A program made the translations under genes and the position numbers. A stretch of 64,000 bases of DNA from Crocodylus rhombifer (lineage: Eukaryota; Chordata; Crocodylia; Crocodylidae): assembly GCA_038503035.1 (NCBI GenBank), contig JAVSML010019038.1, positions 17,989 through 81,988 on the forward strand, given 5' to 3'. Below are positions 1 to 11,700 of this stretch, piece by piece (position 1 is the stretch's first letter; each line of letters begins with the position of its first letter). The notes beneath the pieces were generated by a model, which saw only the letters and a program-made list of their open reading frames with translations, was not told the DNA's origin and made no database searches.

Positions 1-1500
1 GCTCTGGGCGCAGGGCGCGCACCTCTTTTTCTTCCCCCACCCTGCCACCCACATAGATCACGGCCTTGGCTATGTAGGTAGAGGGAGCTGTGTCTGCACT
101 GCAGCTGCACCGTAGCCGGAGGAGCTAACCCCAGGCTTGTAGCGAACGAGCCCTGTCCCCCAGGCTTGTAGTGATCAGAGTGGTCGGCATTAAACTCGGG
201 ACGATCAGTAGGACCCGCGTCGTGTCTGTGTCTCTCTTGCCAGCTCTGCCCTACGCCAGACCCCTTAGCACTGGGTTCCCATGACATGAGCCCCTTCCCT
301 AAGTCTCGCCCTCCAGGCGTTGGAGTTCCCTACCCTCAAGGCCAGTCTCCAGAGCAGGGCCCTCCTGCACACTCAGCTCCCTGGAGCCAAGAGCCACACA
401 GGCTGGACCCAGCCACTCCCTGGGGACATCAGGGCAGCTCACGAGGCAGGTTTATGGTGTGGTGCTGCTTGCCAGAAGCTGCTTCAGGACAGAAATCATC
501 CCCTTGCCCCACTTGTGCCCCAAGTTAATGGAACCTGTCCCCCCCTGAGGCTGCTTCCCTAGCACTTCCCATCCCTGAGCATGTCTCAAGCTCTGGGCGT
601 GCAGCAGTGCTTGAATGCAGCCAGCTCCAGGGAAGGAGAGAAAAAAATATCGCCCGTGACCTGCTGCAACCAGCTGCTGGGCTCTCTCATGCAAGGGTGC
701 TGGGTATAATTTAAGCCTGTGCCTTTTAGGAGAACAAAAAAGGGTCAGGGAAGGTGAGTGCTTGGAGCTGTGGTTCTGAAAAAGCTATTTGCACCTGGGG
801 GAAAGAAGGAAAGAGCAGCTGATCTCCATGCATAAGCAGTACTGCTGGTCCACGGACAGCCAGTGCCGGGGCAGTCCTGGACTCAAAGCCCAACAGTCTG
901 GGCATGCCCAAGGTGGGGGAGTCACTGCCACAACCCTGCACTGCCCTTCTGGGTAAAGGTGACCTTGCTGGGGGCTGCACCAGGGCAGGGTTGAGTGGCT
1001 GGGGGCAAAGTGCTACAGCATCAGCTCCTCTCTAAAGTCTGGCCCTGCTCGCGACAGCTTGTTTTGAGGCCTGAGACAGGAGCCAGGCCAGCAGAGCTAG
1101 TGCATTTGGGACTGCTCTTGGGGCCCCAGACAGCAGGGCAAAGAGGGGCCCATGTTGGGGTCAGGGAATGAGGGAGTCAGCCCCACTCTCCCTATAGAGG
1201 CAGCATCGCTGTTCCCTCAAACAGGGGAAGCCTCAGCCCTCAGGCATTTAAGCACCCCCATCCACCACCCATGCTCCTTCAGCCAGGGCCCTGGGGTACT
1301 GCCACCACACATGCTGCCAAGGGCATAGAGGAACAGGGCATCTCCTTTTGCAAAGGAGCTCAGACTTTGCGAGAAAGGAGCTCATCCCAGCAGGCAGAGC
1401 CCAGCACAAGTGCTCCTGCTGCAAGGACCCAGGCTAAGCTAAGGTAAGTGGAGTCGGGGGGAAAATGAGAAAGCACCCCCACCCACCACAAGACAGCCCA
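1..1500. other. Intergenic DNA downstream of TSPAN10
   Basis: No convincing coding exon is visible on either strand. A 17-18 base phrase beginning ccccaggcttgtag occurs twice between about 129 and 175. An ATTAAA at 189-194, followed by a GT-rich stretch, could be the polyadenylation signal of a gene or element lying to the left. In the human locus the next gene on this side is PDE6G, but I find no PDE6G coding sequence here. The rest is GC-rich unique-looking sequence. Confidence 0.5.
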
Positions 1501-1522
1501 AGTCCTTGAGTCAGTCCATAGG

Positions 1523-1528
1523 TTTATT
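1523..1528 (-). terminator. TSPAN10: TSPAN10 polyadenylation signal
   Basis: AATAAA on the minus strand (tttatt on the plus strand) lies about 170 bases after the TSPAN10 stop codon. This gives a short 3'UTR of roughly 190 bases and fits the end of that transcript. Confidence 0.75.
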
Positions 1529-1695
1529 CAGAAAAGCGGAGGGGCTGTGCAAGCACAGCAGAGCCCTCCTTCCACACAACAGGCTAAAAGACCATTCTCT
1601 GCAACCATCCAGAGAGCAGGGCTCGTACCCCAGGGCATTCAGGGTAGGTAGGGCTTGAAGATCCTCAGGTTCAGCGTCAGCTTGTGTAGAGCCAG

Positions 1696-4308
1696 TCAAG
1701 TTCCCATCGGCCCTGTGTGTCCAGGGTCCAGGCTCGTGCCACGGGTCATCTGGATTGCCGCACGAGCGAGGGCCACGTCCACCAGCAGCTTGGTGGCCAG
1801 CAACAAGCTTCCAACCTCCACGGCCAGCAGGCAGGCGAAGTAGGATCCGATCACCCCCACGTGGCTGTTGAGCCACTGTGTCACCTGGGGCAGGCAGCCC
1901 CCAAGGGAGATGGTGCCTGCAGCCACAGAGGCCGCCAGGCCCAGGGCCCCAAAGCCGCACTGCGAGTTGGCGATGGTCCCGTTTCCCAGAGGCTCCAGGC
2001 AGCAGGAAGCTGGAACGCCACAGGCTTGGACGCCGGGAGAGCTGCAGTTAAAATACCTAGGATGGGACAAGGTGGGTTGGAGAGGGTCCACTTAAACTGC
2101 AGCAATCCTAGCAGTAAAGCCTCCACTCCCCACAGCACTGGACTAGGAGCCCAGGGGCACGGTAAGCAGCTGCAAAGACGCCTGTACAATACATGCAACA
2201 GCAGCTTGCCCGGCTGCAACGCGCTCCGTGCTAGCCAAACCCCATACTGGTGGCTTTCCCAAAGCCAAGTCATTTCAGGCTTCATAGCTGCCACTCAGCA
2301 CCCCAGAAGAGCCCTCCCCAGGCCTGCTACTCACAGGTTGGTCTCCCAATCCAAGTAGGACTCCACCCCGCAGCACTGCAAGCCCGTCTGGATTTCATCC
2401 ATGAGGAACTGCAGGTCGAGGTCGTCCTGATATCGCAGCACGGCCAGCAGCATGGTGTCCCGCAGCGAGTCCTTTATCCGGTGCCTCAGGGTGTACAGCA
2501 GCAGCCCGCCCAGGAGCTCCATGGCCACGAAGGTGAGGACACCCCCAGCGAAGAACTTGAGGAGGCAGACGTTGGCATAGAGGGCCCCCGCACAGCCCGC
2601 CAGGGACAGCGTGCTGACCGCCAGCCCCACTAGGGCCAGGAAGAGCATGGGGTCCGTGCCCAGGAGCCCGACGCGCTCGCCCAGCAGCGACTCCTTGTCC
2701 AGGAGCCCCCAGACCCCAACCGCCAGGGTCAGCAAGCCCAGGATGGAGAACAGGAGGTTCCAGCTGAAGGCCACGTACCGGACGCAGGAGCTGCAGGTGC
2801 CCAGGGGTGGCTCGAGACGCTGCCACTTCCCCAGGCACGCGTGGTCGGCGTCTGGGTCTTCAGTGGAGAAGGACAGGACGTCACGGAGGTGGGACACCGG
2901 GAACAGCCTGCCCAGCCCGGGGCGCTGATGGGATGGAGAGAGTGCAAACGAGTCAGTTGGCTTCACCCAGAGCAGACCCCCACCTTGCAGAAGCCCTGGC
3001 CCAGGGGGCTTGGCACGCAGCTCTGGTCCCAGGAAGATGCCAGACCAAACTCGTCATGGGAGATGGGCAGGATGCTGAAAGCAACCAGCCCTCAGGGAGA
3101 CCTCAGGGCTTTGGGGCTCAGTTTAAAGTGGGGGACAGGGGTAAGGAGCCCCCAGACCATGTGGTTGGCCCCGACCCAGCATCCAGGTAGATGCAGGGGT
3201 GGAGGACCAGTGTCCTGCCCAGCACCACATGGGGGATGGGGAAGCTGGGAAATGAGCAATGGTTCCTACGGCTGGAAGTGCCCGGTCCTGGTTCTGCAGC
3301 AGCCCGTTCCCACCGGTCCTACACCCCGCAGCCCGACACCCTCCGAAGCCGAGAGGCCCATGCTGTAGATCCCGCAGAACTGGAGGTGGGACAGCATGGA
3401 GGGCCCCGAGCAGAGATCAGAGGGGCCTAGGGCAAGAAATGCCCCACCTATGCCCTGCTGTAGAGCACGGTTCAGGATCCCTGTAACAATCCAGTCAAGA
3501 CAGGCTGCCCTCCCAAAGAAAGCTGCCTTCCTTTAGATGCCTCCGGCTCAGGCCATGCTCCCCAGAGGGAGTGGATCTTCAGCTGCTTGGCCATTAGTCC
3601 TGGTTTTACCACACTGCACAAGTCCATCAGGAATTATACCTGCCTCACCCAGAGCTGACCGCATGGCACTGGTCCCAGGGTACATGCCTTCCCATCGCTA
3701 GCCCTTCTCTCTAAAAAGCTGCACAGAAGCTCTTCCTGCCTAGCCAGAGCAGCGTGCGTATGCAGAGCCCAGCTCAGGAGCTGGGGACAGGAGTTAAAGC
3801 TTCCTCCAGTCCCCAAAGCCTCTGGATGAGGTTAGTTGCTTGCTAGACAGTTAGCAGAGGGAGCCAGCACAGGCAGGAAAGTCATCCCCTTGATTGAGAA
3901 CAGGGCTAATGGTTGCAGGGCTCATGAGAGTTTGACCCTTACAGCCAGGGCTGGAGGGTCTTATCTGGCTTCAGGGCAGTCGGGTCTGCTCAGCACCCTC
4001 AGGGCGAGGAGGAGAAGACAGATGCTAGGAATGCAACCGCTCCTCAGAGTATTTGCACCTCCTAGGTAGAGAGCAACCCCCAAACCCACCCAAGGGCATC
4101 CAGATGCACAAAGCAGCCCCTGGAGAAGCATTAAGCCAGCATCTCTGCAGCCAGCCTGTAGCACAGACCTAGCATTTACCTTGGGTAGCAAGCAGCTGCG
4201 CTCATCCTCTTCCACCGTCACCTCCTCAAGGGAAACCTCCTGCTCAGCAGGGCCAGGGCACTTGAAGAGCCTGCCTCGCATTGCTTCCAGCCTGTGCTTG
4301 AATTTCAT
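1696..4308 (-). CDS. TSPAN10: Tetraspanin-10 (oculospanin), TspanC8 family
   Basis: The coding exons on the minus strand are 4308-4180, 2924-2335 and 2056-1696, all with GT-AG introns, giving 359 aa (human is about 355). Four membrane segments are visible: FSWNLLFSILGLL-type TM1, TM2 after DPMLFLAL, TM3 around GGVLTFVAMELLGG, and TM4 after HVGVIGSYFA. The large loop between TM3 and TM4 carries the tetraspanin CCG motif, then YFNCSS, ASCC and two more single cysteines, eight in all. That is the mark of the TspanC8 group, whose known role is to escort the protease ADAM10 to the cell surface. The intron falls inside the conserved NLYFNC motif and joins cleanly. The first ATG with a good context (A at -3) is at 4308; upstream in-frame codons lack ATG. 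The N-terminal tail holds ERSCLL, a match to the [DE]xxxL[LI] sorting motif. Expression in retinal pigment epithelium and melanocytes is known for the family. It is divergent from NPLOC4. Confidence 0.93.
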
Positions 4309-4414
4309 CCTGCTGCTTTTTTCCCAGGCCTGGTCAGCAAGAAGCCCACACAAGCAACAGGGTGGGAGCAGAGGCAGGGGAGCCCCGGGGCTGAGCAGAT
4401 ATCTCGATCATGCT

Positions 4415-4451
4415 GGAATCATGTGAGAAGTCACATTTCACAGCTTAAATA
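4415..4451 (-). promoter_or_regulatory. TSPAN10: TSPAN10 core promoter: TATA box and M-box-like E-box
   Basis: On the minus strand TATTTAA lies at 4451-4445, about 140 bases before the start codon. TCATGTGA, a palindromic E-box of the kind bound by MITF/TFE, lies at 4426-4419, close to where a TATA-directed start would fall. MITF drives pigment-cell genes, and TSPAN10 is a pigment-epithelium gene, so the match makes sense. Direct binding is inferred. Confidence 0.5.
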
Positions 4452-4459
4452 GGCCCCAG

Positions 4460-6680
4460 CACCTCTGGACCAATTCTGGCTCCTCTGCAGCTGGGCGTAG
4501 TTCAGGGCTTTCTGCCCAAATGGCTGCAAAGAGAAAGGGAGCCCTGGTGAGGCAGTGGTTTCTAATCAGCCATCCCCAGGGGCTGCTCGCAGCTCAGCTG
4601 TACCCCCCTGCCCCCGAAATCTGCTCCCGCAGCTTAGCCCTGCTTTGCGTTTCCCTCATGGCTCTGGGTAAACATTTTTTAAAGGGCCTAGGTGATTTAG
4701 GAACCCATTTCCAAAAGCAGAGCTCCTGGGGCTATTTTCAAAGGTGCAAACAGCAGGCAGACCCTCTGCCAGGTGAAGGGGATACGTAAGAAATGCCACG
4801 CTGGGGCAAATACAGGATATAAATAACAATGATGGGGGTCAGCTCTCTAATTCCCTCAAGCTCCTTTGAAGATCCCCACTCTTGCTTACTCAGAGTAATA
4901 TTTCTGCCGTGACAGAGCCGGATTCCCAGCTGCAAAGTGCCAGGGATCACGTACCATTGACTCCCAGTAAGATTTAAGCCAGGCATTTCTGGAAGCGGGA
5001 CTTGGGCTCCTATATCATTTAGGAGCTTCTGGAGATGCTGCCCTGGGTCTCCCCAAGCACCAGTGTAGAGACAGCCCCAATTAAAGTGTCTCGTGGAGGC
5101 TTCAGTTTTCTCCTCCTTCAGTCAAAGCCTGTTGCAGAACGGGGTGCCCAAAGCCACGGTCTCCGTGCTGCCTTGTGTCCATCAGGGTCTTGGCTCTATT
5201 ATCCTCAGTCCTCCTTTATTTGGCATAGGCGGCTTTTCTGGGCCCTTCCTCTTTGCGTGACACCTGCTTCGTCTGCAGCAGCTCCTCAGCCGTGCAGCCT
5301 CCATCCGCCTTCCCCCCCATGTCCATGCCTGTCAATATGTTCCCAGGGTTGTTATTTGGGAGACTGCTCATAGTTCCTCCTTCCATGCCCCATCCAGCTT
5401 CCTCCACCTCCCTTAGCATGCACATTGCACAGGCGTTTAATTTTTAGTCCGTTTGCATCTTTTTCTGTTAGCTAGTAGCTCCCAATACAGGGTGTTATGT
5501 GCAGGCCTTCTCGCTGCTGATCCTTCACCTTGCGTGGCACCCCTCGTCCGGCAGACCCTGGGCGTTCCCTACAAGGATGCCGTGCCTTGCTTCTCCTGGG
5601 TCGTACTCCTTTGACATCTCTTTGTCAGGGAACAGGGGTGCTGATAACGAGAGGTTTCTGCCCACGTTCATTGATTCTCTCTCCACCTGTATTTCCACAG
5701 CCCCTGACTGCAGCAGGGGCTGCATGGCAGGTGATCGCTCTGCCTAGCATGCACTGATCTCGTAGTCTGGTGTCCTCTTCTGATGCTTTCTTCTTCCTCG
5801 GGCTGTCTTGGGACCCAGTCAGATGCTCTTTCTAGCTCTACAAAGACCACAGTGATAGAGCAATTTGACTACTGGGTCCTGTACGCTATGTTTTAACTCT
5901 GCCCTCAATTCCTTTCAACCCAGGTAGCACCTGTTGCCCCATGCAATTCCTCCTCCCTGAACAAATCCAGACATCCTCCTGCCTGCACATCGACCCAGGA
6001 GGATGGGTTGATGCTGAGGGAACTTGGTAGCTGGGGGAAACGTTATCGCTTCAGCTAGCCACTATTGCAGATCAGCAGGGAGAAGGGTGATGTCCTCTGT
6101 GCTCCTTGCCTGCTCCCCCTTTCATGGATGAACATAGGGGGCTTGCCAGGCTGCTGAGCGCTAGGTTCACAACCGCGGCTCGGGAGCGGCGACACTGGCG
6201 TGGCCCAAGGGACTTAAGGACTGTGCCGTTGGCACCAGGGGAAGCTGAGAACTGGCAACAAACTTCTACCCGGTCCTGGGTGGGAGACCATCCCAGGCTT
6301 CACTAGCTTGTTGGCTGATGGAAGGAGTCAGCAGCTCATCAAGGGCATTTTGGTGCAACGATGACACTTTTGGCCCATGTGCAACCCACATGCTGCTAAA
6401 AGAGCATGTGGGTTGCAAAAAGTCGGGTCCTGTGGATCATCTGCCCTGTGACACTTGCTTGGCAGAAGTGGATGACAGAAGAATCTCTTCGGTTGGGTTT
6501 TGGCTCCAAACCAGGCCCCTTTCCCCTCTCCTGCGCACGTCCCGTTTGTTACTGTCAGAGGTATCATTGGCGGGGATCCTGGAGACCGTGATCCTGAACT
6601 GGGGCAGGCTGCAGAGTGCCGAACCGATCTGCTCTGTGTTTGATGCGAGCAGACGGTGAGCCAGGGCTAAGCAGGGCTTC
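4460..6680. other. Intergenic DNA between TSPAN10 and NPLOC4, left part
   Basis: No gene is recognised. Codon-like open frames here are short and carry no family motif. A stretch at about 6268-6295 (cccggtcctgggtgggagacc) faintly resembles the box C region of 5S rRNA, as seen in some SINEs, but the similarity is too short to call. From about 6432 the sequence belongs to a dispersed repeat with a second copy at 9801. Confidence 0.45.
6432..6666. repeat. Dispersed repeat A, copy 1
   Basis: This stretch is clearly related to 9801-10015: both start with tggatcatctgccct, share cccctttcccctctcct, and share tgatcctga and tctgtgtttgatg near the end, with small indels between. The family is not recognised. 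The copies look old. Confidence 0.65.
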
Positions 6681-6683
6681 AGG

Positions 6684-6818
6684 TAGGGTGGCCATCATAG
6701 AGGACGGTCCAGTTGTCATATTTTGAGAGCAAAACAGAGGACATAAAGGCACCAGGTTTCGTATCAATAGAAGACAGAGGAGCAGAAAACCGGACTGTCC
6801 TCTATGATGGCCACCCTA
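6684..6818. mobile_element. MITE-like element with 27-bp terminal inverted repeats
   Basis: The first 27 bases (6684-6710, starting tagggtggccatcatagagg) are the reverse complement of the last 27 (6792-6818), with one mismatch. The element is 135 bp and contains no coding capacity. This is the structure of a non-autonomous DNA transposon. Crocodilian genomes are known to carry abundant MITE-like families. I cannot define a target-site duplication with confidence. Confidence 0.7.
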
Positions 6819-7410
6819 GCTGCAGGACAGATTCAAAGAGTCGGGTCATGCATATGCATTTTTGGGCACTGGTAACTGGGTTTCTCTGAACCTTTTGAGC
6901 AGTGAGGGAGGGTGCTGGCATGTTTTATGCGATAAGAGAAGCAGGCTTAGTGACCCAGCACTTGCACTGAATCTGGACGTGCCCAGGGGGTCGGGGTACA
7001 GACCAAGGCATTGGCATGAGTGTACAAAGCCTTTGCAAGCCCCAGAGAGTTCAGTCAATGCCTCCTTTACGTGCATTTGTCCACCACTGTTACAAAGCCT
7101 GAGCGTTGCCCGGGGCTGCCCTACAGACACTTGGCCTGACAGACGGACTTGGGTAGGGTTGCCAGCTCTATTCCGGGAGGTTTCTGCAATGCCAGTGTGC
7201 CCATGACACACAGTGCCAGCGTGCCCGTGTGCTTGCGTGCATCAGGTATGGATGATGGTGCGTGAACTTGACATCAGGAAGCCAAATGCAGATGACTATT
7301 ACACTTAAAAAAACCCACTGGACTACTGAACAAATCAGATTTGTCATTCAACATTTAATATTTGTTTTAATGAATGCCCTATCGTTGACCACCAGGGTGA
7401 TCCACTCTGC

Positions 7411-7613
7411 ATGATGCGGCTTTCAGAAATTGCAGGGTTTTTCTTTAAACAACAGTGTTTTAGTAAGGTTTCTCTCCTGTCTGGCTGTTGAGTTGCAAAA
7501 TGGATTGACTTAACTCCAAGCCAGCTAAACATTTGTCTTCCTCCTGTTGCCATATTCTTGCATTTTGCATTCACAGCTTTGCTGCCTTGTGCTCCTGGTA
7601 CATTGTGCCGAGT
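7411..7613. repeat. Dispersed repeat B, copy 1
   Basis: About 200 bases are nearly identical to 12483-12684 in NPLOC4 intron 2. Shared landmarks include tttcagaaattgcaggg, ttgagttgcaaaatgg and tcctcctgttgccatattc. Both copies are in the same orientation. Sequence just outside differs, so this is a transposed repeat and not a local duplication. The family is not recognised; the tagggttgccagctct upstream (about 7155) resembles the end of another MITE-type repeat. Confidence 0.75.
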
Positions 7614-7917
7614 CTCCTGGAGATTCATATCTAATTCCTGGAGCCTCCAGGGCCGTCCTGGAGGGCTGCCCTGAGCAGACGTGGCCTGGCACGTGGGGCT
7701 TTCTGAATTCACTGGGGCAAGGCAGGGGGGTCAAGCCCAGGGGGGAGCAGGTGGCTGGGGGGGTGGCCTGTGATGTGCAGGGATTCTGGTTCTCTCTGAT
7801 TTAAAGGAATCCCCAATTTTCGGATTAAAAAAAGAAACCCAAAATCCACATTTTCCCGTGATTAAAATGAAACACCGCTATACATATTTTGTATATACGA
7901 GTCTGGTATCCAGATTG

Positions 7918-8160
7918 TAGCCATATTGGTTTAGAGGAAAAAAAGCAATCCAGACTGGTAGTAGAGGTGATCTCTTTTATTGGACCGCCGAGATTGTTGC
8001 AAAAAAAAAAAAGTCTTTAATTGCAAACTCTTGAATTGCAAGTGCAAGCGTTCAGGCACTTGCAATGAAAGTGTGCAATTCAAGAAAGCTTGCAATTAAA
8101 GACTACTTTTTTTTTTTTTTTCCAAAAAGCTAATAAACCGCCTCTACCATGAGTCCGGCT
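7918..8160. repeat. Head-to-head pair of the same short interspersed repeat, poly-A/poly-T hairpin
   Basis: 7918-8000 is a minus-orientation copy and about 8079-8160 a plus-orientation copy of one repeat type, which also occurs at 11161-11292. Between them, poly-A (8001-8012) followed by gtctttaattgcaa faces ttgcaattaaagac followed by poly-T (8106-8122). The pair can fold into a long hairpin. Confidence 0.6.
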
Positions 8161-8399
8161 TGTGTATATATTAGTGATGTTTCATTTTCAATCATGGGGG
8201 AACGTGCGGATTTCGGGTTGCTTGTTTTTAATATGAAAGTCAGGTTTGTTTGTTTTTTAAATTGGAGAAAACCAGGCGTTTTAAATCGGAGAAAAACAGC
8301 TTGTGGGGGGGCAGAGGGCAGCAGGTATTGCCCAGCACGTTGTAGCCCACAAATTCGGGGGACGACCGGCCAGAGTGTACCCAGGGCCAGGCCCTCCCT

Positions 8400-8707
8400 G
8401 ACCCCCGCCCGCCTCCATCCATCCCCCTCCCTACCCCGGGGAGGGCGGCTTAGAAGTGTAGGAACAGAAATGCGGCGGAACCGACGTGCGGGGAGGGAAG
8501 GGTTTACGTGATGCACCACAAGGGGGCGGGGGATGGCGGGTGGCAACGGACCCTTCCGGTTCGCGCCGGAAGCCGGAAGTGCGGTGCTGGGGAGCGGGGC
8601 CGGAACCGTTTGGACCCGGAACCTTGGTGCCGGCCTGGGGGGCCGGGGGCCGCGGGACGCTGCGGCGCAGGGAGCGGGGCCGGGCGGCAGCGGCGGCGGC
8701 GGACGCC
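8400..8707 (+). promoter_or_regulatory. NPLOC4: NPLOC4 CpG-island promoter and 5'UTR
   Basis: This GC- and CpG-rich block ends at the NPLOC4 start codon. It has a GC box (gggggcggggg, 8521-8532) and a cluster of ETS-type CCGGAA sites at about 8552-8580, including ccggaagtg. There is no TATA box. This is typical of a housekeeping promoter. The transcription start is not marked precisely. Confidence 0.65.
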
Positions 8708-11700
8708 ATGGCCGAGACCATCGTGAGTGCGGGGTGGGGAGATGAGGCAGCAGATTTGTCGGAGGGGCCTGCTTCCGCCCCCACCTATTGGAGGGCCCTG
8801 CAGCAGGGCTGACCTTTGGGGGGGTCACCCCCAACCGTCGGGGTCAAGGGTCAGACTGAGGGCCAAGTCCAAGCCCTTCTTCCCCCCATTCAAAATGTGG
8901 GACACTCTGCCATCCCCGGGAGGTCCCCGAGGGTCCTTGGGGTGGGGGCAGCCTCCTGCCTTCCCACCCGGGCCTCCCTGGGGCTGGAGGGTCAAAACCG
9001 GTTTCACCTCAGCAGGGTTTACACGGATTCATCTGCTCCGGAGCTGTGCGGGTTGGGGGGCGGGGAGGGACTGAACCAGCTGGTTCTGTTCAGTTGACCC
9101 CGGAAACGCACCATCCTGATGGGTCGCGTCTCCCTCGAGCTGATAAGTGATGTTTGTGTATTGTGAAGCCGGAAGGGGCCGTCCGGTCCAGCTCCTGGCA
9201 CCGGGCAGGAAGGATAACAGAGGGGCAAGTGACCCCGGCGAGGTGACAGTCCAGTCTCCTCTTGAAGATGTCCAGGGTCAGTGATTGTACTACCACTGTG
9301 GGTTGCTTATTGCAGTCTGGACACCCTGACCATGAAGGAATTTTCCCTAATGCTGAGCCTAATCAGGAGTTTGTATCCGTTGCTCCTGGTTTTCCCCGTG
9401 GATGCCCTGGGGACCGGTTGCTTGCTGAGCCCTTGATGTCCTCTCCTAGTACAGTGGTCAGCTGCCACCAGGTCCCCTCTCAGCCATCTTGTCCTCTGGC
9501 TGCAGAGTCCCTGTTCCTCAGCCTGTCCTCATATGTCTTGCTATGTACAACTCTGATTGTATTTGTGGCTCTTCTCTGGACTCTCTCAACCTTGTGCACG
9601 TCTGTGTTGAACTGGACACAGTCCTTCATCTGCGATCTTGCCGGCGCCGAGCAGAAGAATTGCTTCCTCGGCTTTGCTGGAGATGTGTTGTTTAGGAATT
9701 TTACCTGCCTGGGGCTTATGGATCCCTGCAGCGAGGCAGCAGCTGCCTGGCTGAGAACATCTTGCTTCCAGCCCCTTACAATGGATGAATCTGGACCCTA
9801 TGGATCATCTGCCCTTGGCAGAGCTGAAGAATGCCTTCAGCTGGGGTTTGGCCTCTAAACCCAAGCCCCTTTCCCCTCTCCTCCACACTTCCCATTCGTT
9901 AAGGTCAGAGGTGGAGATGGCGCTGGGAACGTGATCCTGAGCTGGGGGTGGCTGGAGCAGGCTCCAGAGAGCCAAGCCAGTCTGTGTTTGATGGGAGAAG
10001 ACGATGAGTCAGGGATTTAGCAGTGTGGCTCCATGCTGCCTGCCTGTGCCCTGGGGTGAAATACCCAGCTGTCAGAGCTGGCCTCCTGCTAGCTGGATCT
10101 GGGCGGCTCTGGGAATTGGGCAGAGTCAGCATCCTCTTTGCCAGGGGTTGGGAGAAGGTTCCAGGGTGTTCGTTGCTCCCAGTAGCTTCCTCGATAGTCC
10201 CAAGGCTCCCCGGAAGCAGGACTGTTTCAGTACAGCTTTGTTTCAATATTCTTAGTCTCAGCTACAAATGCAGAGCAGGGGCTTTCCCCGCTGGGAGTGC
10301 TGGATGCACCTGGTGCCTGCTTGTGCTTAGAAATATCAGAGCAAGGCAGGGTCATCCCTGCAGCCCGTGAGTTGCACCTGAATGTAATATTGATGAGGCT
10401 GGTTTCTACCTGCATTGTGCAATCTGCTCTAAGGGAAGGACCAGGGGAAAGGCCAAGGCTTCCTGTTTCTAGTGTGCTGGTTTCACTCGCTTTGCACATC
10501 CAGGTCTCCATGGGGGGCGGGAATGGTGTCTTGCTGCCCTGACAGCCTCCATGTTGTGTCACCTGCTGCCCTGGACGTCTGGAGTGACTCCTGTCTGCTT
10601 GTGCTCCTGCTGCATGGGATTGCAGCAACTCCAAGGTGCTGTCGGAGCCTTTGCCACTTTCTCACTTCCAGGGAGCGAGAGAGATGCCGACAAATATGCC
10701 GTGGGTCCCCAGCCAGGCTGCCTTTATGGAAAGAATCGCCTTTGGCTTCTTCTCCTTAAGGCAGCTGCCTTCACTGCTCGTCTTTCCCATTTCAGCTAAA
10801 GGCTTGTCATGGAAAACCTATTAAGCATTTTGCTTTATGTCTGACCATAATGCCTTAGGTCTCAGTGACTTGATTCTCCTGATCTTTTTATTGGCAGTAG
10901 ATGCCGACTATCAGTAAGGCAGTGATGTTGAAAGTGCCCATTAGTCCTGTGCCCAAATGAAGCTGGTCTCTCAGGACAAGAACTGGGCTTTGAATATATT
11001 GTTTCCTAGAAGCTTTGAAGCATCCTTGAAGATTCAAAGCACCCAGAGGAACGAACTTGCATCTTCAGCTTCGTCTGTGCAAAAAGAAATTTATTTTCTA
11101 CCTATGAGGACTTTTTACCCGGTTGAATTTTCCCTGACCCTAAGGAAGGGCATGTGTGCCTGAAAGCTTGCAGAAAAAGATATTTTTTTGGCAATTTCTT
11201 AGTTGGTCTAATAAAAGGTATCATCCCTGAACCAAGAGTTCTGGAGTTTTGCATTTCTTTTTGTCTCAGACCAACACGGCTACCAAATACATCCTTGAAT
11301 CATCCTCTGAATTTTTTGTTTCATTTCATAGTTTGGTTTGGCTGCTTTCTCAGAGATCTTCTCTGCCCCTTAGCTTTTATCAGCCTTGTTTTTGAAAAGC
11401 CGTACAAATTAGGGTGATTCAGTTCGCACGTTATGTGGGAGTCTTGGTTTGCACACTGTAGATACAGTGGATCAGCTCTTTCTTGTAATCCTGTAATCTC
11501 ATCCACAGACTGACTTTAATGAGAGAGAAAGGGTATGGCTGCCCAAGAGGCTGTCCTGCTCCTGACTCTGCCTTTCAGGTCATTAAAAGCTGGGAACTTT
11601 TTGCTTAGAAGCAAAATCAAGGCAGCCTGTGGCATTACATGGTGTAATTCTAGGCTCTCCTTTCTTGGTCTCAACAGATAATCCGTGTCCAGTCGCCAGA

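Noticed and set aside
1..240. LTR end or PDE6G 3' end
   Set aside because: An ATTAAA with GT-rich sequence is suggestive, but there is no second LTR, primer site or PDE6G coding sequence in view.
4308..4353. TSPAN10 start at 4353
   Set aside because: The codon there is TTG. The first ATG in frame, with A at -3, is at 4308.
6268..6295. 5S rRNA gene or 5S-derived SINE
   Set aside because: Only a short box-C-like phrase is present; the rest of 5S does not follow.
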